Assembly (NCBI GenBank): GCA_964456095.1
Contig: CAYVZF010000035.1
Span: 1-15,155 of the forward strand
Source of the DNA: CANRPC01 sp964456095
Lineage (GTDB): Bacteria > Bacillota_I > Bacilli_A > RFN20 > CAG-449
Direction: 5' to 3'
DNA length: 15,155 nt
Each line of letters begins with the position of its first letter. The stretch's first letter is position 1. The notes under the pieces are model-generated. The model did not search any database and was not told the origin of the DNA. It saw only the letters and a program-made list of their open reading frames with translations. Positions 8,285 to 14,811 of the stretch are shown here, in pieces. A program made the translations under genes and the position numbers.

Positions 8285-9769
8285 ATGAAGAAAAATAATT
8301 TTAGAGATTTAATATTTTATGAAATATATCCTACATCATTTTTTGACAGTAATAATGATGGCATTGGAGATTTAAAAGGAATAGAAGAAAAATTACAATA
8401 TGTTAAAGAATTAGGTGCAAATGCAATATGGTTAAATCCTTTCTATGTTTCACCATTTAAAGATGGTGGATATGATGTAAAAGACTTTTTTAATATCGAT
8501 CCTAGATTTGGTAATATGGATGATTTTACTTCTTTATTAAATAAAGCTCATAGTTTAGGTATTAAAATAATTATTGATTTAGTCGCAGGTCACGCTTCTG
8601 AAACAAATGAATTATTTTTAAAAAGTGCTAAAGCAGAAAGAAATGAATATTCTGATATGTTTATCTGGAATAATTCAGTATGGGACTTAGAATTACCTTA
8701 TAGACTAATCGCTGGAAGACATGATAGAAATGCATGCTATATGGTTAATTTCTTTTCAACTCAACCAGCATTCAATTTTGGTTTTAAAGATATAACTCAT
8801 CCTAGTTGGCAAATGTCTTATAAAGATATTAGAACATATAAAGCAAGAGATTTTATTATATCTGTATGTGATTTTTGGCTTAGTAAAGGAGTAGATGGCT
8901 TTAGAGTCGATATGGCTGATTCTCTTGTTAAAAACGATGATGAAAAAGTTGCAACAATTGAAGTATGGAATTATATGTTTGAAAAAATTAGATCAAAATA
9001 TCCTAATGCATTTTTTGTTTCTGAATGGTGCAATGTAGAAAGATCATTAAAAGCAGGTTTTGATTCAGATTTTGTTTTAGATCATTATGATAATTGCGCT
9101 CACTTTTTTGCTCGCGCAAGTAAAGAAACAATCGGTGAAAATGCTTCATTAAATGGTGGTCCATTAGATAAATTTATAAAGGACTATAAAGAAAGAGTTA
9201 ATAATTCAAATAAATATAATGGATATGTATCTTTTATTTCAGGAAACCACGATACTAAAAGAATTGCATCATATTTAGATGATGAAAGATTAAGATTATT
9301 CTATTTATTCTTATTAACTACTCCTGGAATTCCATTTATTTATTATGGCGATGAAATCGGAATGAAATATCATGAATTAACTTCAAAAGATGGAGGATAT
9401 CATAGAACTGGCACTAGAACACCAATGCAATGGAATTCATCTATTAATGCAGGCTTTTCTACAAATTGTAATACATACTTACCAACAAATTTAGCTTCCA
9501 AAACTAATGTAGAAGAACAAATTAATAATAAAGATTCTCTTTATAATTATATAAAATCATTAATTGAATTTAGAAAAAATTCTAATTCACTTAGAAGTGA
9601 TAAATTTGATGTTTATGAAATTGATAGAGTTTTATATATTATAAGAGGTGACTTAAAAGTAATCATGAATTTATCTAATAAAGATATTAATATTGATGCA
9701 AATTCTATTGTGTTTGGCGATAAGACAAACATTTTAAAACCAAATAAAGGTGTTATTATTAAAGAATAA
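8285..9769 (+). CDS. Cytoplasmic GH13 alpha-glucosidase/alpha-amylase-family enzyme
   Basis: Alpha-glucan or malto-oligosaccharide active (beta/alpha)8-barrel enzyme. 494 aa, no signal peptide, so intracellular. Motifs: YEIYPTSFFD (12-21), calcium-loop-like DSNNDGIGDLKGI (21-33), region I IIDLVAGHAS (96-105), region II GFRVDMAD (205-212, nucleophile Asp209), region III FFVSEWCN (243-250, acid/base Glu247), region IV SGNHDTKRI (319-327, stabiliser Asp323), then RTGTRTPMQWNSSINAGFS (374-392). The last motif and the calcium loop resemble oligo-1,6-glucosidase and trehalose-synthase-type subfamilies, but region II is not the usual DVIN, so substrate cannot be named. A short C-terminal beta domain follows. 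ATG preceded by AAAGGAG. It lies inside the dcw cluster, opposite in strand, with no metabolic link to its neighbours. Confidence 0.93.
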   Translation: MKKNNFRDLIFYEIYPTSFFDSNNDGIGDLKGIEEKLQYVKELGANAIWLNPFYVSPFKDGGYDVKDFFNIDPRFGNMDDFTSLLNKAHSLGIKIIIDLVAGHASETNELFLKSAKAERNEYSDMFIWNNSVWDLELPYRLIAGRHDRNACYMVNFFSTQPAFNFGFKDITHPSWQMSYKDIRTYKARDFIISVCDFWLSKGVDGFRVDMADSLVKNDDEKVATIEVWNYMFEKIRSKYPNAFFVSEWCNVERSLKAGFDSDFVLDHYDNCAHFFARASKETIGENASLNGGPLDKFIKDYKERVNNSNKYNGYVSFISGNHDTKRIASYLDDERLRLFYLFLLTTPGIPFIYYGDEIGMKYHELTSKDGGYHRTGTRTPMQWNSSINAGFSTNCNTYLPTNLASKTNVEEQINNKDSLYNYIKSLIEFRKNSNSLRSDKFDVYEIDRVLYIIRGDLKVIMNLSNKDINIDANSIVFGDKTNILKPNKGVIIKE

Positions 9770-9785
9770 TCTTAATAGTTTTTTT
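9755..9785 (+). terminator. Possible weak terminator after the GH13 gene
   Basis: ATTATTAA (9755-9762) can pair with TTAATAGT (9772-9779, one T-G wobble) around a 9-base loop, followed by a T-run (9779-9785). It overlaps the stop codon and has an all-AT stem, so stability is doubtful. Confidence 0.35.
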
Positions 9786-9794
9786 ACTTATTAA

Positions 9795-9996
9795 GCTTTC
9801 AACTTCTTTATAAAGCCATCCTCTTGATAAGGATCATTGAATTCTTTTAAGACTATTAATCCAATTATTGTACTGCCATATTAAAGTAATTTTTCAGCGT
9901 TTTTATTTTAAAAATTTAACCATTACTTTAAAACCATTCATTTGTAGTACATGTGATAAAATATAGCACAATATACTATTTTTTCATCATTTTCTG
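9795..9996 (-). pseudogene. Decayed fragment of a pbpB (class B PBP) transpeptidase 3' end
   Basis: The minus strand matches intact pbpB (residues about 500-573) in collinear order. CTTGATAAGGA at 9823-9833 equals 12338-12348, TTGTAC and CCATATT near 9868-9882 match 12404-12418, and ATTTTCTG at 9989-9996 equals 12528-12535. Spacings agree: 71 against 70 bases, and 50 against 54. Read with frame changes, the fragment gives MNGFKVMVKF against MNDPKIVVYF, YGSTIIGLIV against YGGTTVGPIV, and LKEFNDPYQEDG against LKELDVPYQEGG. It carries a stop where pbpB has Gln540, at least two frameshifts, and a 21-base (seven-codon) deletion of GRIIHDS. Fainter similarity may reach about 10060. The PASTA part is unrecognisable. 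It cannot make a PBP. Confidence 0.85.
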
Positions 9997-10005
9997 TAGT
10001 TAAAA

Positions 10006-10269
10006 ATGCATATAAATATTATTTCTTCTCATGCACAAAATAGAATTGTTGATTCAAAAAGAAATTTAAAAATGAAAGATTTAATTATTAACTTATTTGG
10101 AAAATCTATTAATTTAAAACATTATCTACACAAAGATGGTAAAACAACTCAATACGATAGAATAAATTATCATAATAGAACAATAATTCACATTACTTTA
10201 AATAATAATATGGTTAAAAGTATACGAAAGTTTCAGAAAATAAAATCAAATAATTATAAGAAAATATAA
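10006..10269 (+). CDS. Hypothetical small ORF (87 codons), possibly not a gene
   Basis: An open frame of 87 codons with no recognisable family. It is basic, with a beta-strand-like C-terminal half (RTIIHITLNNNMVKSIRKF). The pattern HAQNRI early and these strands late recalls small DUF4258/RelE-like proteins only loosely, and I would not assign it. Against coding: no SD before the ATG at 10006 or before the internal ATG near 10072, and the first 50 or so bases may be antisense to the decayed pbpB fragment. In favour: the next ORF begins one base after its stop on the same strand. Confidence 0.35.
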   Translation: MHINIISSHAQNRIVDSKRNLKMKDLIINLFGKSINLKHYLHKDGKTTQYDRINYHNRTIIHITLNNNMVKSIRKFQKIKSNNYKKI

Positions 10270-10270
10270 A

Positions 10271-10558
10271 ATGAAAAAGAAAAAAATTTTTAAACATAGT
10301 AACTCATCCGTTAGATTTATCTCAAAGTATGCATTAAAAGAATTTGATATAAAATCAAAAATCGATGAGCAAATGGTTGAGAAAATATTAATTTTTGCTA
10401 AAAATTGCGAACTTAACATGATTGACGAAGATGGAACTGATAAAGATTATGAATATCCTAATAAAGAAAAAGATATTCTTGGAGATTTATATATTAGTGA
10501 AGTTTCTGGAAAACATTCTAAAAATATTGAAATAGATTTAGATGATTTAAATACTTGA
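10271..10558 (+). CDS. Hypothetical small acidic protein (95 codons)
   Basis: Unknown function. The N-terminus is lysine-rich (MKKKKIFKH), the middle looks helical (ISKYALKEFDIKSKIDEQMVE), and the last 45 residues are rich in Asp and Glu (MIDEDGTDKDYEYPNKEKD). The ATG lies one base after the preceding stop, so the two could form a two-gene unit. A basic small protein followed by an acidic one is a layout seen in toxin-antitoxin pairs, but nothing in the sequence identifies a family. No clear SD. Ends in TGA. Composition looks like a coding sequence, so it is either a real small gene or one that decayed recently. It sits between the two dead dcw fragments. Confidence 0.45.
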   Translation: MKKKKIFKHSNSSVRFISKYALKEFDIKSKIDEQMVEKILIFAKNCELNMIDEDGTDKDYEYPNKEKDILGDLYISEVSGKHSKNIEIDLDDLNT

Positions 10559-10654
10559 CTTAACTTAAAATAATGTATCTCAGTAAGAAATCATTAAACT
10601 TTATTATATTTTAATAGTTCCTTATTAAATTCATTGTTATATCTATAATTTTTA

Positions 10655-10805
10655 TATAACTACACAAACACCTAACTTTCTTTTGTGAAACATTAATCAA
10701 TATTTTTTATATTTATTATCCCTTTCTTATATAATGAGCCACCTAACCTTTTTATAAATAGTAAATATGCATATAAAAAAACAAATAAAATATATATAAT
10801 AATAG
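10655..10805 (-). pseudogene. Decayed 5' fragment of mraY directly after murE
   Basis: On the minus strand, from the murE stop onward, an open stretch encodes a hydrophobic helix ending in YAYLLFIKRLGG, where live MraY has SYLFIKIF. CTATTTATAAAAA is shared exactly (10749-10761 and 8102-8114). After a frame change come SQKKV (MraY: SQIKV) and, after another, GVCVVI (MraY: GICFIL). At DNA level CACCTAACTTTCTTTTGTGA (10669-10688) lines up with 8009-8027. The ATG in the TAATG at the murE end aligns with the live mraY ATG after a one-base insertion. Similarity covers about the first 60 codons and fades below 10655. No start codon is in frame with the helix and there are several stops, so it is not expressed as MraY. 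Confidence 0.75.
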
Positions 10806-10807
10806 TG

Positions 10808-12130
10808 TTACATTAATTTTTTTAGAATCGAACAAACATATTCTTTTTCATTATATGCAATATGTTTGTTTTTTTTATTAATAAATCTTTCAACTCCTTT
10901 ACCAATAAAAAGAATACCATCTTCTTTAGATTCTATTTGAGAAAATGCATAATTTACTGCCTTTTTTCGATTTTTTATCACTTTAAAATGTTTTGGATTG
11001 TTTTTAATAATATCCTTTTTAATTATATTAAATGATTCATTTCTTGAATTATCTTCAGTTACTATTTTAACATCAAATAATATATCTGCAATATTACCAT
11101 ATATGATTCTTTTTTCTTTTTCTCTTTCCCCTCCAGCGCCAAATACAATAATTTTTTTACCTTTTACTTTTTTTACGAAGTATTTGCAAACATTATTAAA
11201 TGAATTTGATGAATGAGCATAATCAATAACTATATATGGTTTATCACTTAAAACATCCATTCTTCCTTCTGGATATTTAATATTTGAAATATCCACTTTA
11301 ATATTATTATGATTTATATATTCTAAAATATATTTTATGCCATTAAGATGATATGAATTTAAATAAGAAAAATTATAATTTTTATTCTTATATGTAATTG
11401 TATTATTGTTAATATTACAGTTTTCTATTTTTATATATTCTTTATCATAATTAATTTTCTTTATTTCATCTTCTAAGGCGTATACTTTTTTAGATTTATT
11501 TAATATTTTTTTCTTCGCTATATAATAGTTTTCTAATGATTTATGATAATCAAGATGATCTACTTCTATATTTGTCAATATTACTTCATCGATTTTAATT
11601 CCATTAATTCTATACTCTTCAATACTTATTGAAGATATTTCAAAAATAAAATTTTCATAATGATTATCAATCGCATATTTTAAATATTTAACTAATTCAT
11701 TACCTTGTGGTGTTGTTAAACTCGTATTAATAATATCTTTACCAAAAAAAGAAGTTGAAAGTAATAAATTTTTCTTATTTGCCAAATTTAATGTATCAAA
11801 TAATAATTTTGCAACTGAAGATTTCATTTCAGTTCCTGTTATACCTATTATATTTATTTTACTTAAATCAAGATTATTGAAATATATAAATAATGGTGTT
11901 AATTTTTGTTTTAAAGACTCTACATAAATTGTTTTTTTTATATTAAATGCAGAAATAATTGCAACTGGTTTCTTTTTTAATATTTTATTTATCTTTTTTA
12001 TGTATTTATTACTAATTAAAATAAATATTGAATCATTTTTAATTTCATCAATATTAAAAACAATACTATTTACTATTGTTTGTGAATCATTATCAAGATT
12101 TAAGAAGTTTAATAAATCACATAGTTTCAT
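10808..12130 (-). CDS. murE: UDP-MurNAc-tripeptide synthetase MurE (divergent)
   Basis: Adds the third stem-peptide amino acid to UDP-MurNAc-L-Ala-D-Glu. 440 aa. Motifs: P-loop-like GITGTEMKSS (96-105), LTTP (138-141), TNIEVDHLDYH (186-196), EGRMDVL (288-294), DYAHSSNS (303-310), FGAGGEREKEKR (330-341), EDNSRNES (359-366), GKGVERF (410-416). The P-loop has EM where NG is expected, and GKGHE is GKGVE. The DNSR motif keeps the Arg of DNPR, which in this family goes with meso-diaminopimelate rather than lysine, though the Pro is lost. Start: a GTG nine bases upstream (12139) lies inside the SD AGGTGAT, so ATG 12130 is the likely start. Overlaps pbpB by 14 bases. Now the last intact gene of its block. 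Confidence 0.93.
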   Translation of the reverse strand: MKLCDLLNFLNLDNDSQTIVNSIVFNIDEIKNDSIFILISNKYIKKINKILKKKPVAIISAFNIKKTIYVESLKQKLTPLFIYFNNLDLSKINIIGITGTEMKSSVAKLLFDTLNLANKKNLLLSTSFFGKDIINTSLTTPQGNELVKYLKYAIDNHYENFIFEISSISIEEYRINGIKIDEVILTNIEVDHLDYHKSLENYYIAKKKILNKSKKVYALEDEIKKINYDKEYIKIENCNINNNTITYKNKNYNFSYLNSYHLNGIKYILEYINHNNIKVDISNIKYPEGRMDVLSDKPYIVIDYAHSSNSFNNVCKYFVKKVKGKKIIVFGAGGEREKEKRIIYGNIADILFDVKIVTEDNSRNESFNIIKKDIIKNNPKHFKVIKNRKKAVNYAFSQIESKEDGILFIGKGVERFINKKNKHIAYNEKEYVCSILKKLM

Positions 12131-14036
12131 CTTTATCACCTAAATAAATCATAATAATACTATTTTCTTCTAAACGAGTTCCAACACGTGGAAGTTGATC
12201 GATTACTTTTTCACCATCACCTTTAAATACAAATGTGAAATATTTAGACTTAACATCTTTCTTTTTTAATCCAATATAATTCTCAACAGTTTGAGTTTTT
12301 GTGTCCATCCACGTATATACTTTTTCTATACCACCTTCTTGATAAGGAACATCAAGTTCTTTTAATGAATCATGTATTATTCTTCCTACTATTGGTCCTA
12401 CTGTTGTACCACCATATTGAACAGTATTCTTAGCATTTTTAATTGAAAAATAGACTACTATTTTAGGATCATTCATTGGAGCACCTGCAATAAAAGATAA
12501 TATATATTTACCATCAGCATATACTCCATTTTCTGCGATTTGTGATGTACCTGTTTTTCCGCCTACACGATATCCTTCAACATATGCTTTTCTTCCTGTA
12601 CCAATACTTACAACCGATTCAAGAGCGTACCTCATTTTTTTAGATGTTTCTTCAGAAATAACTCTCCTAACTACTTCTTTTTCTCTATACTCAATCGTTT
12701 CATTAAGTGTATTATTTCTTATTTCTTTTACAATATATGGTTTATATAAATATCCTCCATTTATAATAGCGGAAAATGCTGTCACAAGTTGTATTGCAGT
12801 AACAGATATTCCCTGTCCAAAACTTGTTGTAGCTTGTTCTAATTCATTAAAATTATCATATGAAAAGAATATTCCTTTATTTTCACCTGATACATCTATC
12901 CCTGTTTTATCTAAAAATCCAAATTTTGATACATAATCATATAATTTATCTTTTCCTAGTTTTCTAGCTATTGAAACAAATCCCGGATTTGATGAATTTT
13001 GTAATACTTCTAAATATGATTGTAACCCATGTCCTCCTTTTTTCCATGAATTAATTCTTGTTCCACTTACAATTTCATAACCTTTATCGTAATAATAATC
13101 ATTAAACATATCAAAAACACCTTCTTGCAAACCTGCCGCAAAAGAAATTGCTTTAAAAGTAGAGCCTGGTTCAAATGAATTATTAATAGGTAATAATTTA
13201 TTATAAATAGAAGGATCATAATCTTTATAATTATTATTATCATAAGTAGGTCTATTACCAATTGCTAATATTTCACCATTACTAGGATCCATTATAATCG
13301 CATTTACTTCATCTGCATTATATGATAAAAAAGCATAATCCATTTCTCTTTCTAATATATTTTGCAATTTAAGATCTATAGTTAAATTTAATGACATCCC
13401 TTGTGTTGGAGATGTTATTTTACTTTGTAATGTATCAAATAATCCTCCTTTAGCATCTACATAATAGTTTAAATAGCCTTCTTTCCCTAATAAATATTTT
13501 TCATATTTAGATTCTAATCCTGCAAAACCTAAAGCATCTACTCCAACAAAACCTAAAAGTGATGATAAATAAGGTGAATAAGGATATACTCTTTCATAAT
13601 CATTTACTAAATATAATCCTTTAATATTTTGTTTCTGAATCAGCTCTGCTTTTTCATATGATAATCTTCTACCATATGGATTAAAATCAACAATAGATGA
13701 TTTTTTATTAAGCTTTTCTAATGCATTATCATAAGAAATATTAATTGTATTATTTAAAAACTTTGCAGTTTCACTTTTACTTTCTACTTGATATGGAATG
13801 CAATATAGTGTTAAACAAGATGAATTAGATACTAATTCAACATCATTCCTATCATAAATGATTCCTCTTGGTGCTTTTAATGGAAACGTCCTCATTTGCT
13901 GATCATTAGCCTTAGTAGTTATTTCATTATGTAGAATAATAGTTGAATATATTAATTTACCCGATAAAGCACTTAATAAAATAATTGCTAAAATTGATAA
14001 TATATAAATTCTTTTTAACATAGTTTTTGCAAGCAT
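12117..14036 (-). CDS. pbpB: Class B penicillin-binding protein (PBP2B/SpoVD-like) with PASTA domain
   Basis: Septal transpeptidase partner of FtsW. 639 aa. One N-terminal membrane anchor (about 9-32), dimerisation domain starting at RTFPLKAPRGIIYDRN (49-64), and transpeptidase with STFK (292-295, nucleophile Ser292), SSN (348-350) and KTGT (494-497). A single PASTA-type domain closes the protein (about 582-634, 'ENYIGLKKKDVKSKYF' to the C-terminus). The combination of class B architecture and PASTA resembles Bacilli PBP2X/SpoVD-type enzymes. ATG with TAGGAGA five bases upstream. It stops in TGA within the murE start region, so the two are coupled. No ftsL, rsmH or mraZ upstream, so this is the first gene of its transcript. 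Confidence 0.96.
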   Translation of the reverse strand: MLAKTMLKRIYILSILAIILLSALSGKLIYSTIILHNEITTKANDQQMRTFPLKAPRGIIYDRNDVELVSNSSCLTLYCIPYQVESKSETAKFLNNTINISYDNALEKLNKKSSIVDFNPYGRRLSYEKAELIQKQNIKGLYLVNDYERVYPYSPYLSSLLGFVGVDALGFAGLESKYEKYLLGKEGYLNYYVDAKGGLFDTLQSKITSPTQGMSLNLTIDLKLQNILEREMDYAFLSYNADEVNAIIMDPSNGEILAIGNRPTYDNNNYKDYDPSIYNKLLPINNSFEPGSTFKAISFAAGLQEGVFDMFNDYYYDKGYEIVSGTRINSWKKGGHGLQSYLEVLQNSSNPGFVSIARKLGKDKLYDYVSKFGFLDKTGIDVSGENKGIFFSYDNFNELEQATTSFGQGISVTAIQLVTAFSAIINGGYLYKPYIVKEIRNNTLNETIEYREKEVVRRVISEETSKKMRYALESVVSIGTGRKAYVEGYRVGGKTGTSQIAENGVYADGKYILSFIAGAPMNDPKIVVYFSIKNAKNTVQYGGTTVGPIVGRIIHDSLKELDVPYQEGGIEKVYTWMDTKTQTVENYIGLKKKDVKSKYFTFVFKGDGEKVIDQLPRVGTRLEENSIIMIYLGDKDETM

Positions 14037-14040
14037 ATAT

Positions 14041-14205
14041 TTCTCCTAAAATATTTTATGTTAATAAAGAATATTAATATTACCCATATGTATAGTTTAT
14101 TTATTGTTTTATTAAATAAAATGTTAAAAAGTATGAAAAAAATATATTAATGTTTTACTTTTACTATTTAATCATATTATTAATTCATAATTATTCTTTT
14201 ATTTT
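14041..14205 (-). promoter_or_regulatory. pbpB upstream region, promoter expected but not clear
   Basis: About 165 very AT-rich bases lie between the terminator of the NADAR unit and pbpB. A promoter for pbpB-murE should be here, because the upstream transcript appears to end. The best -10-like site I see on the minus strand is TATACA (near 14090), with only a weak TTTAAT 16 bases upstream. No ORF, tRNA or riboswitch-like structure is evident. Confidence 0.25.
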
Positions 14206-14237
14206 AAAAAATCACTACAAATTAATGTAATGATTTT
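14206..14237 (-). terminator. Rho-independent terminator of the NADAR unit
   Basis: On the minus strand AAAATCATTACA (plus 14226-14237) pairs with TGTAGTGATTTT (plus 14208-14219) over 12 positions with one T-G wobble. The loop is six bases, and the 3' arm runs into TTTTTT. It lies about 100 bases beyond the NADAR stop and upstream of pbpB, separating the two transcripts. On the plus strand the T-run is shorter, so the minus direction is favoured. Confidence 0.75.
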
Positions 14238-14253
14238 AAAAATTCTTTTTTTC

Positions 14254-14278
14254 AACTACTCGAAAATTTCGAGCAGTT
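14254..14278. repeat. 25-bp palindrome A with core TCGAAAATTTCGA
   Basis: Arm AACT-A-CTCGAAA, a central A, then TTTCGAG-C-AGTT: 11 of 12 pairs are complementary, with one A/C mismatch. It shares its 13-base core with the palindrome centred 45 bases away. CG dinucleotides are rare in this window, so two in one site stand out. There is no T-run after the stem on either strand, so it is not a standard terminator. Confidence 0.85.
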
Positions 14279-14298
14279 CATTATTGTAAATATTTTTA

Positions 14299-14323
14299 AG
14301 TTATTCGAAAATTTCGAATAACT
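14299..14323. repeat. 25-bp perfect palindrome B with the same core
   Basis: Arm AGTTATTCGAAA, a central A, then the exact 12-base complement. It is centred at 14311, 45 bases from the centre of palindrome A, and begins 15 bases past the NADAR stop. It may be a protein-binding site or a pair of RNA hairpins in the 3' untranslated region of the NADAR transcript. Perfect symmetry over 12 bp suggests selection. Confidence 0.9.
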
Positions 14324-14337
14324 GAATTCGTTATAAC

Positions 14338-14811
14338 CTATAACTGTTCTCTTACAAGCATTAATGTATATCCTAGTAAGTTTTGACCTCTCCACATTGA
14401 TTTATCAAATCTATTGGTATCAGTCATCGACAATCCGATTCCCCAAATTAAATCTTTTACAGAACATTCTACAATCGTTAAATCACCAGTTGATTTTAGT
14501 TTTTCTCTCAATTCATTATTTTGAGAAAACTTAGCAATTAATCCTTGATATACTATAATTTGTCTAACACCATTCCATATAGTTTCATCGTAACCTGAAA
14601 CCATTCTTCCTAATGATTTAATTTTAGCTACATCTGTTTCACCAAGAATTTCATTAGCAATTTTTATATCATTAAATTGAATCGCCTTTTTATACATCAT
14701 ATATTGTTCCATAGATGAAAACGTAATGTTATCTATTATAAAAGTAGATAAATACCAATTACTTAAATATCCATTTTCTTCTTCTGGATTATGAAAACAA
14801 ATTAGATCCAT
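14338..14811 (-). CDS. NADAR-family N-glycosidase (YbiA/RibX-like)
   Basis: Small cytoplasmic N-glycosidase. Known NADAR proteins cleave the N-glycosidic bond of early riboflavin intermediates, and others remove ADP-ribose from guanine bases. 157 aa, a complete single domain. Motifs: ICFHNPEEENGYLSNWYLS (4-22), FSSMEQYMMYKKA (31-43, Glu35), ETIWNGVR (76-83, Trp79), AKFSQN (93-98), STGDLTIVECSVKDLIWGIG (107-126, Asp120), GQNLLGYTLMLVR (142-154). The Glu, Trp and Asp correspond to the conserved catalytic trio of the family. The ATG overlaps the preceding stop by one base (TAATG) with GGTGA upstream, so it is coupled to that gene. Which of the known NADAR roles applies here cannot be told from the sequence alone. 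Confidence 0.93.
   Translation of the reverse strand: MDLICFHNPEEENGYLSNWYLSTFIIDNITFSSMEQYMMYKKAIQFNDIKIANEILGETDVAKIKSLGRMVSGYDETIWNGVRQIIVYQGLIAKFSQNNELREKLKSTGDLTIVECSVKDLIWGIGLSMTDTNRFDKSMWRGQNLLGYTLMLVREQL

Noticed and set aside
10669..10749. CACCTAAC repeated at 10669 and 10740
   Set aside because: Only eight bases are shared, and both fall within the mraY fossil. No further repeat structure is seen.
9770..10807. Insertion sequence or transposon as the cause of the split
   Set aside because: I see no transposase, no terminal inverted repeats and no target-site duplication. The fossils of flanking genes point to duplication and decay instead.
10998..11216. Plus-strand open frame of 72 codons
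   Set aside because: Antisense to the conserved C-terminal part of murE, with no SD.
12131..12139. GTG at 12139 as the murE start
   Set aside because: That GTG is part of the Shine-Dalgarno AGGTGAT serving the ATG at 12130.
13067..13261. Minus-strand 64-codon frame rich in Ile/Leu
   Set aside because: An out-of-frame shadow of pbpB. The real frame there encodes the STFK region.
14254..14323. Twin palindromes as intrinsic terminators or a CRISPR array
   Set aside because: No T-run follows either stem on either strand, and a clear terminator exists at 14206-14237. There are only two copies with differing arms and no regular spacers.
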